From Lentisphaeria bacterium UBA1776 (lineage in GTDB: Bacteria; Verrucomicrobiota; Lentisphaeria; Victivallales; Victivallaceae), in contig DCGO01000144.1 in NCBI GenBank assembly GCA_002314605.1, forward strand, positions 1 through 23,589: a stretch of DNA of 23,589 nucleotides, given 5' to 3'. The translations under genes were made by a program, and so were the position numbers. Below are positions 1 through 7,558 of this stretch, piece by piece. Each line of letters begins with the position of its first letter. Within the stretch, counting starts at the first letter, position 1. The notes beneath the pieces are model-generated. The model made no database searches, was not told the DNA's origin, and saw only the letters and a list, made by a program, of their open reading frames with translations.

Positions 1-1
1 A

Positions 2-460
2 CAGAAAAAATGTTACGTAGCCCTTGACCTTGCGGTAACCGAGAATATCAAGTTCCTTCAGGTGTATTGTGCAAGCAGTACGCTGGCTTTCCCGTCGGGA
101 TTGACGGGGGTGACGCAGCTGCCGTATAATGCTGTCATTGAAATTTCCCCCGACGGATGGCGTTCTGAAATGCTTTCTCCCCGATTTGACAGGATGGGCG
201 GGATGCCGTCTGAAGCGGGGGCGAAGTTTGTTGCCTGGCTGGAAGAGCATCCCGGCGCATTGCTGGCTCATGTGGTGGACGGAGCATTGCGGCCCCTGTG
301 TCCGCAGGACGGAAAATTGTATCCCTGTGCCGCATTCGGATACCGCATGCTGGAGAAGCTTCACCGAGATGGGCGCCTCAGGATGTTTATCCCCGAGGGG
401 GATGTGATGGTGCATTTGGAGATCAGGGAAAGCGAGAAAGGAAGAGGTCATGCATCTTGA
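2..460 (+). CDS. Unrecognised protein, C-terminal part (5' end outside window)
   Basis: The reading frame is open from the left edge (base 2) to a TGA at 458-460, so the gene begins upstream of the window; a GTG at 62 is an internal possibility but has no convincing ribosome-binding site. The visible ~152 residues are soluble and mixed alpha/beta, with no signal peptide or membrane segment. They contain the stretch GVTQLPYNAVIEISPDG and a charged C-terminus. The last 11 bases overlap the start of the next gene (ATG at 450), so the two are probably co-translated and functionally related. A C-terminal ligand-binding domain of a GntR/LacI-type regulator is conceivable, but I do not recognise the family and assign no function. 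Confidence 0.6.
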   Translation, partial: QKKCYVALDLAVTENIKFLQVYCASSTLAFPSGLTGVTQLPYNAVIEISPDGWRSEMLSPRFDRMGGMPSEAGAKFVAWLEEHPGALLAHVVDGALRPLCPQDGKLYPCAAFGYRMLEKLHRDGRLRMFIPEGDVMVHLEIRESEKGRGHAS

Positions 461-1375
461 CATACATGCGCATTGCAATAGCGCAAATCCGGAGCTGATC
501 CGGAAATATGTGGAGAGCTGTGAAAAAATGAGACCATGGCAGCGCTTTTCGGCGGGCTGCGTTATGGAGGGCATGATTTTGTCCCGAATGATGATGTTGT
601 AAAAATATGCCGGGAATATCCGGATGTGCTTGTGCCGCTGGCAAAGATCGACCTTTGGGATATACCGCCTGATCCGGCGGAGGCGCGGCGGTACGCCGAT
701 ATGGGGGTGAAGGGGTTCAAATTCATCTATCCCTATTATGAGTACGACCACGACAGTTACCTTGCTTTGTATGAAGAGATTGAAAAATTAGGGTTTCCCG
801 TCCTCTTTCATACGGGGGATTACGCGCCGAACAGTGCCGATATCCGGTACCGCCGTCCGGTGCTGAAAAACATGCACCCGATCAATCTGGACCGGATTGC
901 AAGGTCTTTTCAGAAACTCCATATCATTATGGCTCATATGGGGACGGTGTATTTCCGGGATCTGGCGGTCAATCTGGTGAAAACGCACAGAAATCTTTAT
1001 TTTGATCTGGCCGGTTCCGGGGCGTTTCTGGATGTAGATGCATGCAGAATGTGTGAATATATGCGCTCGTCCATCCTGCCGGGAGACGGGCCTCAGAGGC
1101 TGATCTGTAAACTGGTATTCGGTTCCGACTCTTACATTACCGCTCCGTACATACAGAATCAGGCGCTGAATGCATATCAGGATCTGCTTTTCCGCTGCCG
1201 GATGACGGAGGAAGATACCCATGATGTTCTTGGCGGTACGACCGCTGGATGGATGGGCCTGAAACTCTCTGCTGATACGGAAACCAGACATCTGACGACT
1301 CCGTGGGACCGTCATCAGCTGGATGGCAACCCGGTCGATGAAGCCATTTCGGCCGATCCTCACGGGGTTTTGTGA
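450..1375 (+). pseudogene. Amidohydrolase family 2 protein, interrupted by a -1 frameshift
   Basis: Metal-dependent TIM-barrel hydrolase of the amidohydrolase-2 (PF04909-like) type; substrate unknown. The ATG at 450 follows a purine-rich AGGAAGAGG site and opens MHLDIHAHC, which carries the HxH metal ligands. This frame continues to Glu-Lys at 522-527 and then loses homology. The barrel resumes one frame back as KNETMAALFGGLRYGGHDF and runs to the TGA at 1373-1375. It contains FHTG, IIMAHMG and FGSDS, the usual later His, His and Asp ligands. The break lies in a run of six A (523-528); seven A would restore one continuous frame of about 309 codons. Translation from the ATG at 536 alone would lack HxH and should be inactive. 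Explanations: a true mutation, an assembly/homopolymer error, or slippage on the A-run. Confidence 0.75.
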
Positions 1376-1439
1376 ATCTCTTCGGAAGCATAAGAGGGGA
1401 TGGGGGATTCTGACATGCAGCTCTTTTTTCATTCCGGGT

Positions 1440-1467
1440 TTGAAAAATACGGAATGCGTGTTATATT
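1440..1467 (+). promoter_or_regulatory. Sigma-70-type promoter of the 33-codon gene
   Basis: TTGAAA (1440-1445) and TATATT (1462-1467) are separated by 16 bases, with TG one base before the -10 (extended -10). The predicted start near 1474 leaves a leader of about 39 bases. It shares the TATATT hexamer with four other promoters in the window. Confidence 0.65.
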
Positions 1468-1512
1468 AGAAAGAAACCTTAAAACGAAACCATTATAATT
1501 CAGGAGAACATC

Positions 1513-1614
1513 ATGGGTCAGCAGTTGAATAAAGTGATTAAGCGTCGCCGCCGCAAAGCGTATCTTGAGCGGGTGAAGACCAAGGTCCGTCAGGCCATCG
1601 CCAAGAAAAAGTAA
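1513..1614 (+). CDS. Very basic 33-residue protein, function unknown
   Basis: The ATG at 1513 is preceded by AGGAG (1502-1506) at ideal spacing and the frame ends with TAA at 1612-1614. The 33-residue product begins MGQQLNKVIKRRRRKAYLER and ends in KKK. It has 14 Lys/Arg, one acidic residue, and no membrane segment. Composition suggests binding to RNA, ribosome or DNA; it is not a ribosomal protein I can name. The gene stands alone between a strong promoter and an intrinsic terminator, giving a transcript of about 270 bases, which argues that it is real and well expressed. From memory, similar short basic proteins occur in PVC-group genomes, but I cannot verify this here. Confidence 0.75.
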   Translation: MGQQLNKVIKRRRRKAYLERVKTKVRQAIAKKK

Positions 1615-1677
1615 GCGCATCTTCCCGTTCCGGTGCCCCGGAGCGATCCGGCTTTCACCGTCCCGGGAAATGCCATA

Positions 1678-1699
1678 CGGCACGGTTTTCGGCGTGCCG
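1678..1699 (+). other. Hairpin in the 3' untranslated region
   Basis: CGGCACG (1678-1684) pairs perfectly with CGTGCCG (1693-1699) around an 8-base loop. It lies between the 33-codon gene and the terminator hairpin and has no U-tract, so it is probably a structured 3' UTR element and not a terminator. Confidence 0.4.
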
Positions 1700-1708
1700 A
1701 TCTTATAG

Positions 1709-1740
1709 CCGTCCTGCTTTGTCAGCAGGGCGGTTTTTTT
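1709..1740 (+). terminator. Rho-independent terminator
   Basis: CCGTCCTGCT (1709-1718) pairs with AGCAGGGCGG (1724-1733), 10 bp with one G-U, around loop TTGTC, followed directly by seven T. It ends the 33-codon gene transcript. There is no T-run on the other strand, so it is not clearly bidirectional. The bases from 1741 to the OstA-lipoprotein stop at 1839 show no gene. Confidence 0.85.
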
Positions 1741-1838
1741 GATTTGTGTGAAGAATTTCCGGGCAGGGGCGGTCCGTCAGAACCGCATTTCATACAGCTT
1801 TCCATCAAGGCGGCAAGGGGGCTTCCGGAGGGATCCCG

Positions 1839-4400
1839 TTACTTCAGAAAGTCCGTCGAGAATCCCTGATCTCCAGGTTTCTGCGTTGCATCGAAATCCA
1901 TCTGGACCCGGCCGTCAAACGCCACGGCTTCCCGGTCGAGGTAAACCGTGATTTTTTCACCCCTCCCGTTGTTGCGGGGCACGCTGTCGATGACCCGTGC
2001 CAGTTCCGGGGGCTTCCCGGTAAGCTCGATCATACGCCGGGAAACGAAATACTCCGCTTTCTCTCCCAGAGCCTGCTGTTTCCGGTTGCCCGGAAGATTG
2101 CGGACCAGCACCACATCCTTGTCCGCCACCGCCCGGTCCAGCTGTTTGCCGTCGCTGATACTGAGAACCTGCGGCACCTTGGTAGGCTCATTGGCGGCAA
2201 AGGGATCTTCGTCAATGGCCGCCAGCCGTTCCCCGCCGGCAGATTCCGCCGTTTCTCCCGCAACGTCTTTGGCATAGAGATAAAGGTCCTGACAGTCCAT
2301 GGAACCCTGAATGTGCCGGACCTTGACGTGGCCGTGAAGTTCCGTGATGTTGCCGGGAATGTTAACCCGGCCGTTGCTTGCCGTAAGCCGCACGGGACTG
2401 GAACTGTCAAACATAAGATCCCGGTCGGATTTTTTTCCGGCGGTCGATGCCGTCTTTTTTTCTGGGATGGATTCCATGACCACATTGCCGTCCGCATAGA
2501 TGAACTCCATTTCGGTCCCGTTGCTCTGAAGCACGCCGGGCACGGCTTTGCCTGCCGCCGGACGGAATGTCAGGGTCAGCATATCGCAGTCCAGCTTCGC
2601 CCTCGGCTCCACCGCCCGGACCTTTCCTCCGCAGATGATCCGGTCCAGCTGTTTGCGGGCATTGGGCCCCGTCAGAGAATCCGACCCGGCATTGAGATCC
2701 TCCAGCCTGATTGCCGTGCGGACCTGCTGATTGGGTTTCAGAAAGATGTCCATTTTTTCACAGTTGAGCTTCATGTGCGGGTCCAGCACCTGGACATTCC
2801 CCAGCAGGTTCATCTGGTTTTCTCCATAACGGAAATCCCCCCGTTCCGCCGTAATGATGGTGGATGATATGGCCTTGGCGGCCTTCTTTCCCCTGGACTG
2901 CAGAGCCGGATTGTTGAAGTTTCCGTGAAAGACGATCTTGCTGTCCGGATAGGCCAGCAGACGCTCCTCTTTGGCAAAAATGATGATCTGCTCCCCGGAA
3001 AGGGTATCCTGTCCCCGGGTAAGCGTGGGTCGGCGGCCGGTCAGCGTGATGACCTCCTGCGGCATCTGCAGATCCGCTTCCCCGGCTTCCGCATATTCCG
3101 GAACACTGCCGGCGGCGGTTTTCCGGATCATCCGGACCCCTTCGCTGCAGTGGAGGCTCTGCAGTTCCCTGGACCCTCCGGCCGGCGCGATATCCGGGAT
3201 ACCGGTAACATCCGAACCCGCCTGTTTCTCTCTGGTATTGAGTTTCTTTCCGTTATCCCGGAGTTTCACCTGGAGTCTCCCGCAGAGCAAAGTGTACTGC
3301 CGGTTCCGGACCGACACATTGCCCCGCATCTCTCCGGAATTCTTTTTCCCGCTGAAATCCATCATCTGCGAGGTAGCGCAGATCTCCTGCTCTTTGCCGT
3401 CCTCCTCCCGTCTGTAATAGAGGATTCTGGCATTCTGTTCCACATGAAGACGCTCGTCGTCCCGGTAAATGTCAATGACTCTTCCCTGCAGGGAATTTTT
3501 TCCCTGAACGATGACCGGAAGTCTATCCATGGAACCAGTGAGCCGCAGCCGTCCCGTCTGCAGATCGTAATCCAGCCGTTCCCCATCGGCCCGCTGGACC
3601 TCCTTCACGCCCTGCCGGACCATACGGACGCCCCCCTCGCAGACAATCCGGGAAACGCCCTTGATGCTCAGTTCCTCATTGTCAGCCAGATCCCGTTTGC
3701 TCTTTTTGTCCGGCAGATAAATCATCAGCCTGTCACAGTCCAGCGATCCACGCTCTTCCCGCAGACGGACATGTCCCTGCAATGTGATAGCGCGCTTGTC
3801 CATATCGATCAGCAGCGTATCGGCGGAGCCGCGGATAAACTCATATTTTTCCGGCAGCCGCGGGCGTCCCACAAATTTCAGCGGATCCGATGCTCCTGTC
3901 CGCAGAATGATCCGGACATCCTTGCGGACGAAGATCGTCCGCTTCCGGTAGTCCCCGTCAAACCCGATACCGTCCAGATCCAGCAGCGGTGAACGAAAAT
4001 AAACTTTTTCCCCGCTTGCAGCCTGCTGGTTTTCCTGATCAATATCCGCCTTGGTCGTAACCGCCACACCATCGCTGAAAAGCCTCTTGCTCCAGAAATT
4101 CAGCACCGCAGGAAAATCAGCTCCCAGGGGATAGATTTTCGTGTCCTTTCCGGTGGTGATACTGTCGATATCCGCGTCCTTGCGGATAATATCCAGGACC
4201 GGTGCCGTGGCCGCCAGCCCCCTTCCGCTCTGTCCGCACTCCTCGCAGTAGAGCAGAAGCTGCAGGCGGTCATTGCTGTACACGGGAATCCGCGTTTCCC
4301 GGGTCTTCAGCCCCCGCAGATCGCTCAGTGAATTGGTCGCCCCGCAGGCAGCCAGGCCGCAGAAGAGGAGTCCCGCCGCCAGCATTCCGTGAAACTTCAT
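1839..4400 (-). CDS. Multi-repeat OstA/LptA-like lipoprotein (LPS transport)
   Basis: The 853-residue product starts with a lipoprotein signal (lipobox LAAC, Cys19). Residues ~130-168 (VYFRSPLLDLDGIGFDGD region) resemble the end of an LptC domain. After that come at least five beta-strand repeats of the OstA/LptA type, centred near residues 205-229, 357-381, 530-554, 588-612 and 686-709, with the pattern xGxVxV...LDCDxLxIYL. LptA and LptC form the periplasmic bridge that carries LPS from the inner to the outer membrane; this protein probably does so as a lipid-anchored multi-repeat version. Typical LptA is under 200 residues, so this is about four times longer. Each repeat keeps one Cys (222, 373, 547, 605, 703). 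The ATG overlaps the kdsA stop as ATGA, linking it to Kdo synthesis. The C-terminal ~100 residues are also beta-rich. Family assignment is firm; exact role is inferred. Confidence 0.8.
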   Translation of the reverse strand: MKFHGMLAAGLLFCGLAACGATNSLSDLRGLKTRETRIPVYSNDRLQLLLYCEECGQSGRGLAATAPVLDIIRKDADIDSITTGKDTKIYPLGADFPAVLNFWSKRLFSDGVAVTTKADIDQENQQAASGEKVYFRSPLLDLDGIGFDGDYRKRTIFVRKDVRIILRTGASDPLKFVGRPRLPEKYEFIRGSADTLLIDMDKRAITLQGHVRLREERGSLDCDRLMIYLPDKKSKRDLADNEELSIKGVSRIVCEGGVRMVRQGVKEVQRADGERLDYDLQTGRLRLTGSMDRLPVIVQGKNSLQGRVIDIYRDDERLHVEQNARILYYRREEDGKEQEICATSQMMDFSGKKNSGEMRGNVSVRNRQYTLLCGRLQVKLRDNGKKLNTREKQAGSDVTGIPDIAPAGGSRELQSLHCSEGVRMIRKTAAGSVPEYAEAGEADLQMPQEVITLTGRRPTLTRGQDTLSGEQIIIFAKEERLLAYPDSKIVFHGNFNNPALQSRGKKAAKAISSTIITAERGDFRYGENQMNLLGNVQVLDPHMKLNCEKMDIFLKPNQQVRTAIRLEDLNAGSDSLTGPNARKQLDRIICGGKVRAVEPRAKLDCDMLTLTFRPAAGKAVPGVLQSNGTEMEFIYADGNVVMESIPEKKTASTAGKKSDRDLMFDSSSPVRLTASNGRVNIPGNITELHGHVKVRHIQGSMDCQDLYLYAKDVAGETAESAGGERLAAIDEDPFAANEPTKVPQVLSISDGKQLDRAVADKDVVLVRNLPGNRKQQALGEKAEYFVSRRMIELTGKPPELARVIDSVPRNNGRGEKITVYLDREAVAFDGRVQMDFDATQKPGDQGFSTDFLK

Positions 4401-5230
4401 GCCCGCTGATCCCCTGCTGCAATCAGATCGTGGATCGCTTTGACTTCGCGGATCACGGTTTCCGCCATGGCAAACGGCAGACTGTTCGCTCCGTCCGACC
4501 AGGCTTGTTCCGGCCGGGGATGGACTTCGGCAAACAATGCATCGATCCCCACCGCCGCCGCCGCTCTGGCCAGCGGCCGGACATATTCCCGGTTCCCGCC
4601 GGATGCATTGCCGAGTCCCCCCGGGAGCTGGACCGAGTGGGTGGCATCAAACACCACCGGCACACCGAAACTCCGCATGGTCGGGAGACTCCGGAAATCC
4701 ACCACCAGATTGTGGTAGCCAAAAGAGGCCCCCCGCTCGGTCAGCATGACCGGACTCGGTCCCGCCTGGCGGACTTTCTCGACGGCTCCCCGCATGTCTT
4801 CCGGCGCCATGAACTGGCCTTTTTTGATATTGACCGGCTTTCCTGTCCGGCCGCAGGCGGCCAACAGGTCCGTCTGCCGGCAGAGAAATGCAGGGACCTG
4901 CAGAATATCCGCGATTTCCGCCACACGCGGCACATCGCAGGATTCGTGAACATCGGTTATGACCGGCACTTCCAGCGTCGCTTTGACTTCCGAAAGCATG
5001 GCCAGTCCGGCTTTCAGTCCCGGGCCCCGCCGGGAGCCGCCGCTTGTCCGGTTGGCTTTGTCATAGGAGGCCTTGAAGACATATCCGATCCCCAGATCTT
5101 CGGCCAGAGCTTTCAGAAATGTGCCGGTTTCCAGACAGAGTTCCAGGGATTCGGCCATACAGGGGCCTGCAATCAGAACCAGATGGCCGCCGCCGAAAAC
5201 GATTCCGGGACAAAGTTCGATTATCTGCAT
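4397..5230 (-). CDS. kdsA: 3-deoxy-8-phosphooctulonate synthase (Kdo-8-P synthase)
   Basis: Condenses phosphoenolpyruvate with arabinose 5-phosphate to give Kdo-8-phosphate, the precursor of the LPS inner-core sugar Kdo; cytosolic. The 277-residue length is normal. Visible motifs are IAGPC (Cys24), FKASYDKANRTS, ITDVHE, PAFLCRQTDLL, NIKKGQF, LTERGASFGYHNLVVDFRSL, FDATHSVQLPGG and EVHPRPEQAWSDG. The Cys in IAGPC is the hallmark of the metal-dependent class (as in Aquifex) rather than the E. coli-type metal-independent class. An excellent AGGAGG site seven bases before the ATG fixes the start, which lies inside the kdsB end (10-base overlap). The stop overlaps the following lipoprotein ATG. Confidence 0.96.
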   Translation of the reverse strand: MQIIELCPGIVFGGGHLVLIAGPCMAESLELCLETGTFLKALAEDLGIGYVFKASYDKANRTSGGSRRGPGLKAGLAMLSEVKATLEVPVITDVHESCDVPRVAEIADILQVPAFLCRQTDLLAACGRTGKPVNIKKGQFMAPEDMRGAVEKVRQAGPSPVMLTERGASFGYHNLVVDFRSLPTMRSFGVPVVFDATHSVQLPGGLGNASGGNREYVRPLARAAAAVGIDALFAEVHPRPEQAWSDGANSLPFAMAETVIREVKAIHDLIAAGDQRA

Positions 5231-5961
5231 CGTTTTTCCTCCTGAAGACGGGCTTCCGCACGGGCAAGATCCTCCGGAGTATCCACTCCGATACTCTCCA
5301 AATCCGACAGCAGCACCCTGATTCCGATGCCGTTTTCCAGTGCGCGGAGCTGTTCAAGTTTTTCACACATTTCCAGCCTTCCGGGGGGCAGGCTGACGAA
5401 TTTCTTCAGAACCGTTTTCCGGTAGGCGTAGATTCCCCAGTGAAGGCACATGGGTGCATCCGTCCCCCCGTCTCTCAGGTACGGGATCGGTGCCCGGCTG
5501 AAGTAGAGAGCCATGCAGTCGGCCCCGAAAACGACTTTCACCTTGTTGGGGTTGTCCGCAAGGATTTCACGGGTTCCCGGTACGGCCACTGTGGCCATGT
5601 CCGGTGCGGAATCCTCCGTCATGACGTCGATGAGACTGTCGATCACCCGGGTGGGGATCAGGGGTTCATCGCCCTGAACATTGATGACCGCATCGCAGTC
5701 CAGATCTTTGACGGCCTCCCAGATCCGGTCGCTTCCGGACGGGTGGTCCGGTGAAGTCATGACTGCCGTGCCGCCGAATCCGCGGACCGCCGCGGCGATC
5801 CGTTCATCATCGGTGGCCACCAGTACGGCGGATGCCCTGGAGGCGGAAGCTTTTTCATAAACATGCTGAATCATCGGTTTGCCTGCCAGCATGGCCAGCG
5901 GCTTTCCTGGGAAGCGCGTACTTCCGTAGCGCGCAGGGATGGCGATAACGGTTTTTTTCAT
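5221..5961 (-). CDS. kdsB: 3-deoxy-manno-octulosonate cytidylyltransferase (CMP-Kdo synthetase)
   Basis: Activates Kdo with CTP to CMP-Kdo, the donor for Kdo transferases in LPS core assembly. The 246-residue protein starts MKKTVIAIPARYGSTRFPGK, the nucleotidyltransferase signature, followed by LAGKPMIQHVYEKA, VATDDERI, SDRIWEAV, VINVQGDEPLI and the YFSRAPIPYLRDG stretch. The frame stays open further 5', but that extension is the heptose kinase read out of frame. The ATG at 5961 overlaps the heptose-kinase stop as ATGA, so translation is coupled. Next comes kdsA with a 10-base overlap. It lacks a strong Shine-Dalgarno of its own, consistent with coupling. Confidence 0.96.
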   Translation of the reverse strand: MKKTVIAIPARYGSTRFPGKPLAMLAGKPMIQHVYEKASASRASAVLVATDDERIAAAVRGFGGTAVMTSPDHPSGSDRIWEAVKDLDCDAVINVQGDEPLIPTRVIDSLIDVMTEDSAPDMATVAVPGTREILADNPNKVKVVFGADCMALYFSRAPIPYLRDGGTDAPMCLHWGIYAYRKTVLKKFVSLPPGRLEMCEKLEQLRALENGIGIRVLLSDLESIGVDTPEDLARAEARLQEEKRCR

Positions 5962-6959
5962 AAGTAGTTTCTCAATTTGATTTCCTGACGGAGTTCCGCT
6001 TCGGAGACCGTGGCGGTCCCCACTTTGCCGACGACGATGCCGGCGGCATAATTGCCCAATTCCGCCGCCGCTTCCGGCGATGCTCCCGCCGCCATGGCCA
6101 TGGTCACGGTGGCAATGACGGTATCTCCGGCTCCGGATACATCGAAGACCTCCTTTGCCCGGGTGGGGATAAAGGTTTTTTTGCCGCTGCCGTTGAAGAG
6201 CGCCAGACCATCCTGCGCCAGTGATATGAGGAGGTGTTCCGGCTGCCACTGATGCAGCAGCGTGGATGCGATCTGCTCCAGGCTTGGCGGCTCCCCGTGA
6301 AGCGCCGTCAAACCGGACATGCTCAATGCCTCCGCCCGGTTGGGTTTGATGATCGTGAGCCCCTTTACCGGTTCCAGATTTCCCGGTTTAGGATCCAGAG
6401 CGGTGATGACTCCGTTCTGAACCGCTTCCGGGACAATGGCCCCCAGCATGGAACTGTCCAGCAGCCCCTTCCGGTAATCTTCAAAAATCAGGGCATCGAT
6501 CTCTCTATCCCGGATGAGATGAAGAATCTGTTCCACAAGCTTTTCGCGGATCGGACCGGAGGCGGGGTATGTGTCCTCGTAGTCCAGCCGGAGCAGCTGC
6601 TGATGCCCCGAAAGGATCCGCTGCTTCTCGGTTGTCCGCCGTGCCGCATCGCGCAAAACCCCTTCGGAAGCGATGCCGTAGCCGCGGAGTTCTTCAAGCA
6701 TCCGCCGGCCCGCATCGTCATTGCCGATCATGCCGAACGCCATGGATCTGCCCCCCAGGGTGACCAGATTGCGCATGACGTTGCCGGCGCCGCCCAGACA
6801 GCTGGAGATACCGGTCACATCCAGCACCGGTACGGGAGCTTCCGGAGAGAGCCGTTTGGCATCGCCGCGGATATAGACATCCAGCATCAGATCTCCGAGC
6901 ACGGCGACCCGGAGTTGTTTGAACCGGTCGATAAAACGGTCAAGATTCATCTCGTCCAT
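5958..6959 (-). CDS. rfaE1: D-glycero-beta-D-manno-heptose-7-phosphate kinase
   Basis: PfkB/ribokinase-fold kinase that phosphorylates heptose 7-phosphate at C1 in ADP-heptose synthesis for the LPS core (HldA or the HldE/RfaE first domain). The 333 residues include VAVLGDLMLDVYIRGDAKRL near the N-terminus, GGAGNVMRNLVTLGG (substrate/glycine motif), DPKPGN, IIKPNRAEA, and the catalytic-base motif DVSGAGDT around residue 273. The cytidylyltransferase half of bifunctional HldE is absent, so another gene must supply it. The first ATG (6959) has GAGGG about nine bases upstream; a second ATG three codons later sits in an ATGA overlap with the upstream gene stop and could be used instead. Its position before kdsB-kdsA fits LPS-core synthesis. 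Confidence 0.88.
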   Translation of the reverse strand: MDEMNLDRFIDRFKQLRVAVLGDLMLDVYIRGDAKRLSPEAPVPVLDVTGISSCLGGAGNVMRNLVTLGGRSMAFGMIGNDDAGRRMLEELRGYGIASEGVLRDAARRTTEKQRILSGHQQLLRLDYEDTYPASGPIREKLVEQILHLIRDREIDALIFEDYRKGLLDSSMLGAIVPEAVQNGVITALDPKPGNLEPVKGLTIIKPNRAEALSMSGLTALHGEPPSLEQIASTLLHQWQPEHLLISLAQDGLALFNGSGKKTFIPTRAKEVFDVSGAGDTVIATVTMAMAAGASPEAAAELGNYAAGIVVGKVGTATVSEAELRQEIKLRNYL

Positions 6960-7450
6960 GGTTGTTTCCCTCGTTTTTGGGCCCCGTTCAGTTCGGCGGC
7001 CATACGGATCAGCAGCGGGTCCGGATTGAGTTTCAGCTGCCGGTTGCAGGCCTGGTCGCGGTCCAGCCTGGCGGCGAAAACAAACATGTCACGCAGGTTT
7101 TTCTCCAATTCGAGAACCTCCTCCATGGGAATCGTTTTCTGGTTGTTCCGCAGATAACCGGCCATCATGTTGAGATTCCACAGAAGGATGTTGTTTTCCT
7201 CCACCGCGTCCTGAAGTCTGGCTTTGGTCCGGTTGCATCTGTTCCGGAGCTGGTCGAAGTCTCCCATGAGCTGCTGTCTGGCGATCTGCAGACTCCAGAG
7301 GTTGGAACGGGCAAAATACAGCGGGATGCTGACCGCCAGAAGAACTTCCCCCAGCACGATGATAAAAAACAGTGCCACCGCCGAGCAGGCAACATAATCC
7401 CGCCTGAATTTGGCGGTGAACATCTTCCGATCTAATTTGGGTCCGGCCAT
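6947..7450 (-). CDS. Single-pass membrane protein with coiled coil, function unknown
   Basis: A 167-residue protein with a basic N-terminus (GPKLDRKMFTAKFRRDY), one hydrophobic segment around residues 22-45, and a long helical, probably coiled-coil remainder (QIARQQLMGDFDQLRNRCNR onward). The layout suggests a short cytoplasmic tail and a periplasmic helical domain. It is the first gene behind the operon promoter and overlaps the heptose kinase by 13 bases, so it is co-expressed with Kdo/heptose synthesis and LPS export. LptC has a similar size and topology but is beta-rich, so I do not call it LptC. The ribosome-binding site for the ATG at 7450 is weak. I do not recognise the family. Confidence 0.7.
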   Translation of the reverse strand: MAGPKLDRKMFTAKFRRDYVACSAVALFFIIVLGEVLLAVSIPLYFARSNLWSLQIARQQLMGDFDQLRNRCNRTKARLQDAVEENNILLWNLNMMAGYLRNNQKTIPMEEVLELEKNLRDMFVFAARLDRDQACNRQLKLNPDPLLIRMAAELNGAQKRGKQPWTR

Positions 7451-7518
7451 GATATCAATCTACTTTTTTCTGCACAATACGTTTCCCGACGGTTTTTCCG
7501 CAGCCTCCGCTTTACGGA

Positions 7519-7546
7519 AATATACACCGGAAAACCTCAAATTCAA
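7519..7546 (-). promoter_or_regulatory. Promoter of the heptose/Kdo/LPS-export operon
   Basis: Read on the minus strand: TTGAAT (7546-7541), 16 bases, TATATT (7524-7519). It lies just after the kinase stop codon and gives a leader of about 60 bases before the 167-aa membrane protein. It would drive five overlapping genes down to the OstA-repeat lipoprotein. Confidence 0.65.
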
Positions 7547-7558
7547 GACGTCCATGCG

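Noticed and set aside
1494..1499. Perfect TATAAT just before the 33-codon gene
   Set aside because: No -35 at a suitable distance, and a start from it would fall inside the ribosome-binding site; the TTGAAA-16-TATATT pair upstream fits better.
2925..5245. Plus-strand open frames opposite the OstA lipoprotein and kdsA
   Set aside because: Shadows of two well-supported minus-strand genes.
5962..6249. N-terminal extension of kdsB
   Set aside because: The extension is the heptose-kinase gene in another frame; KdsB begins naturally at MKKTVIAIPARYGS.
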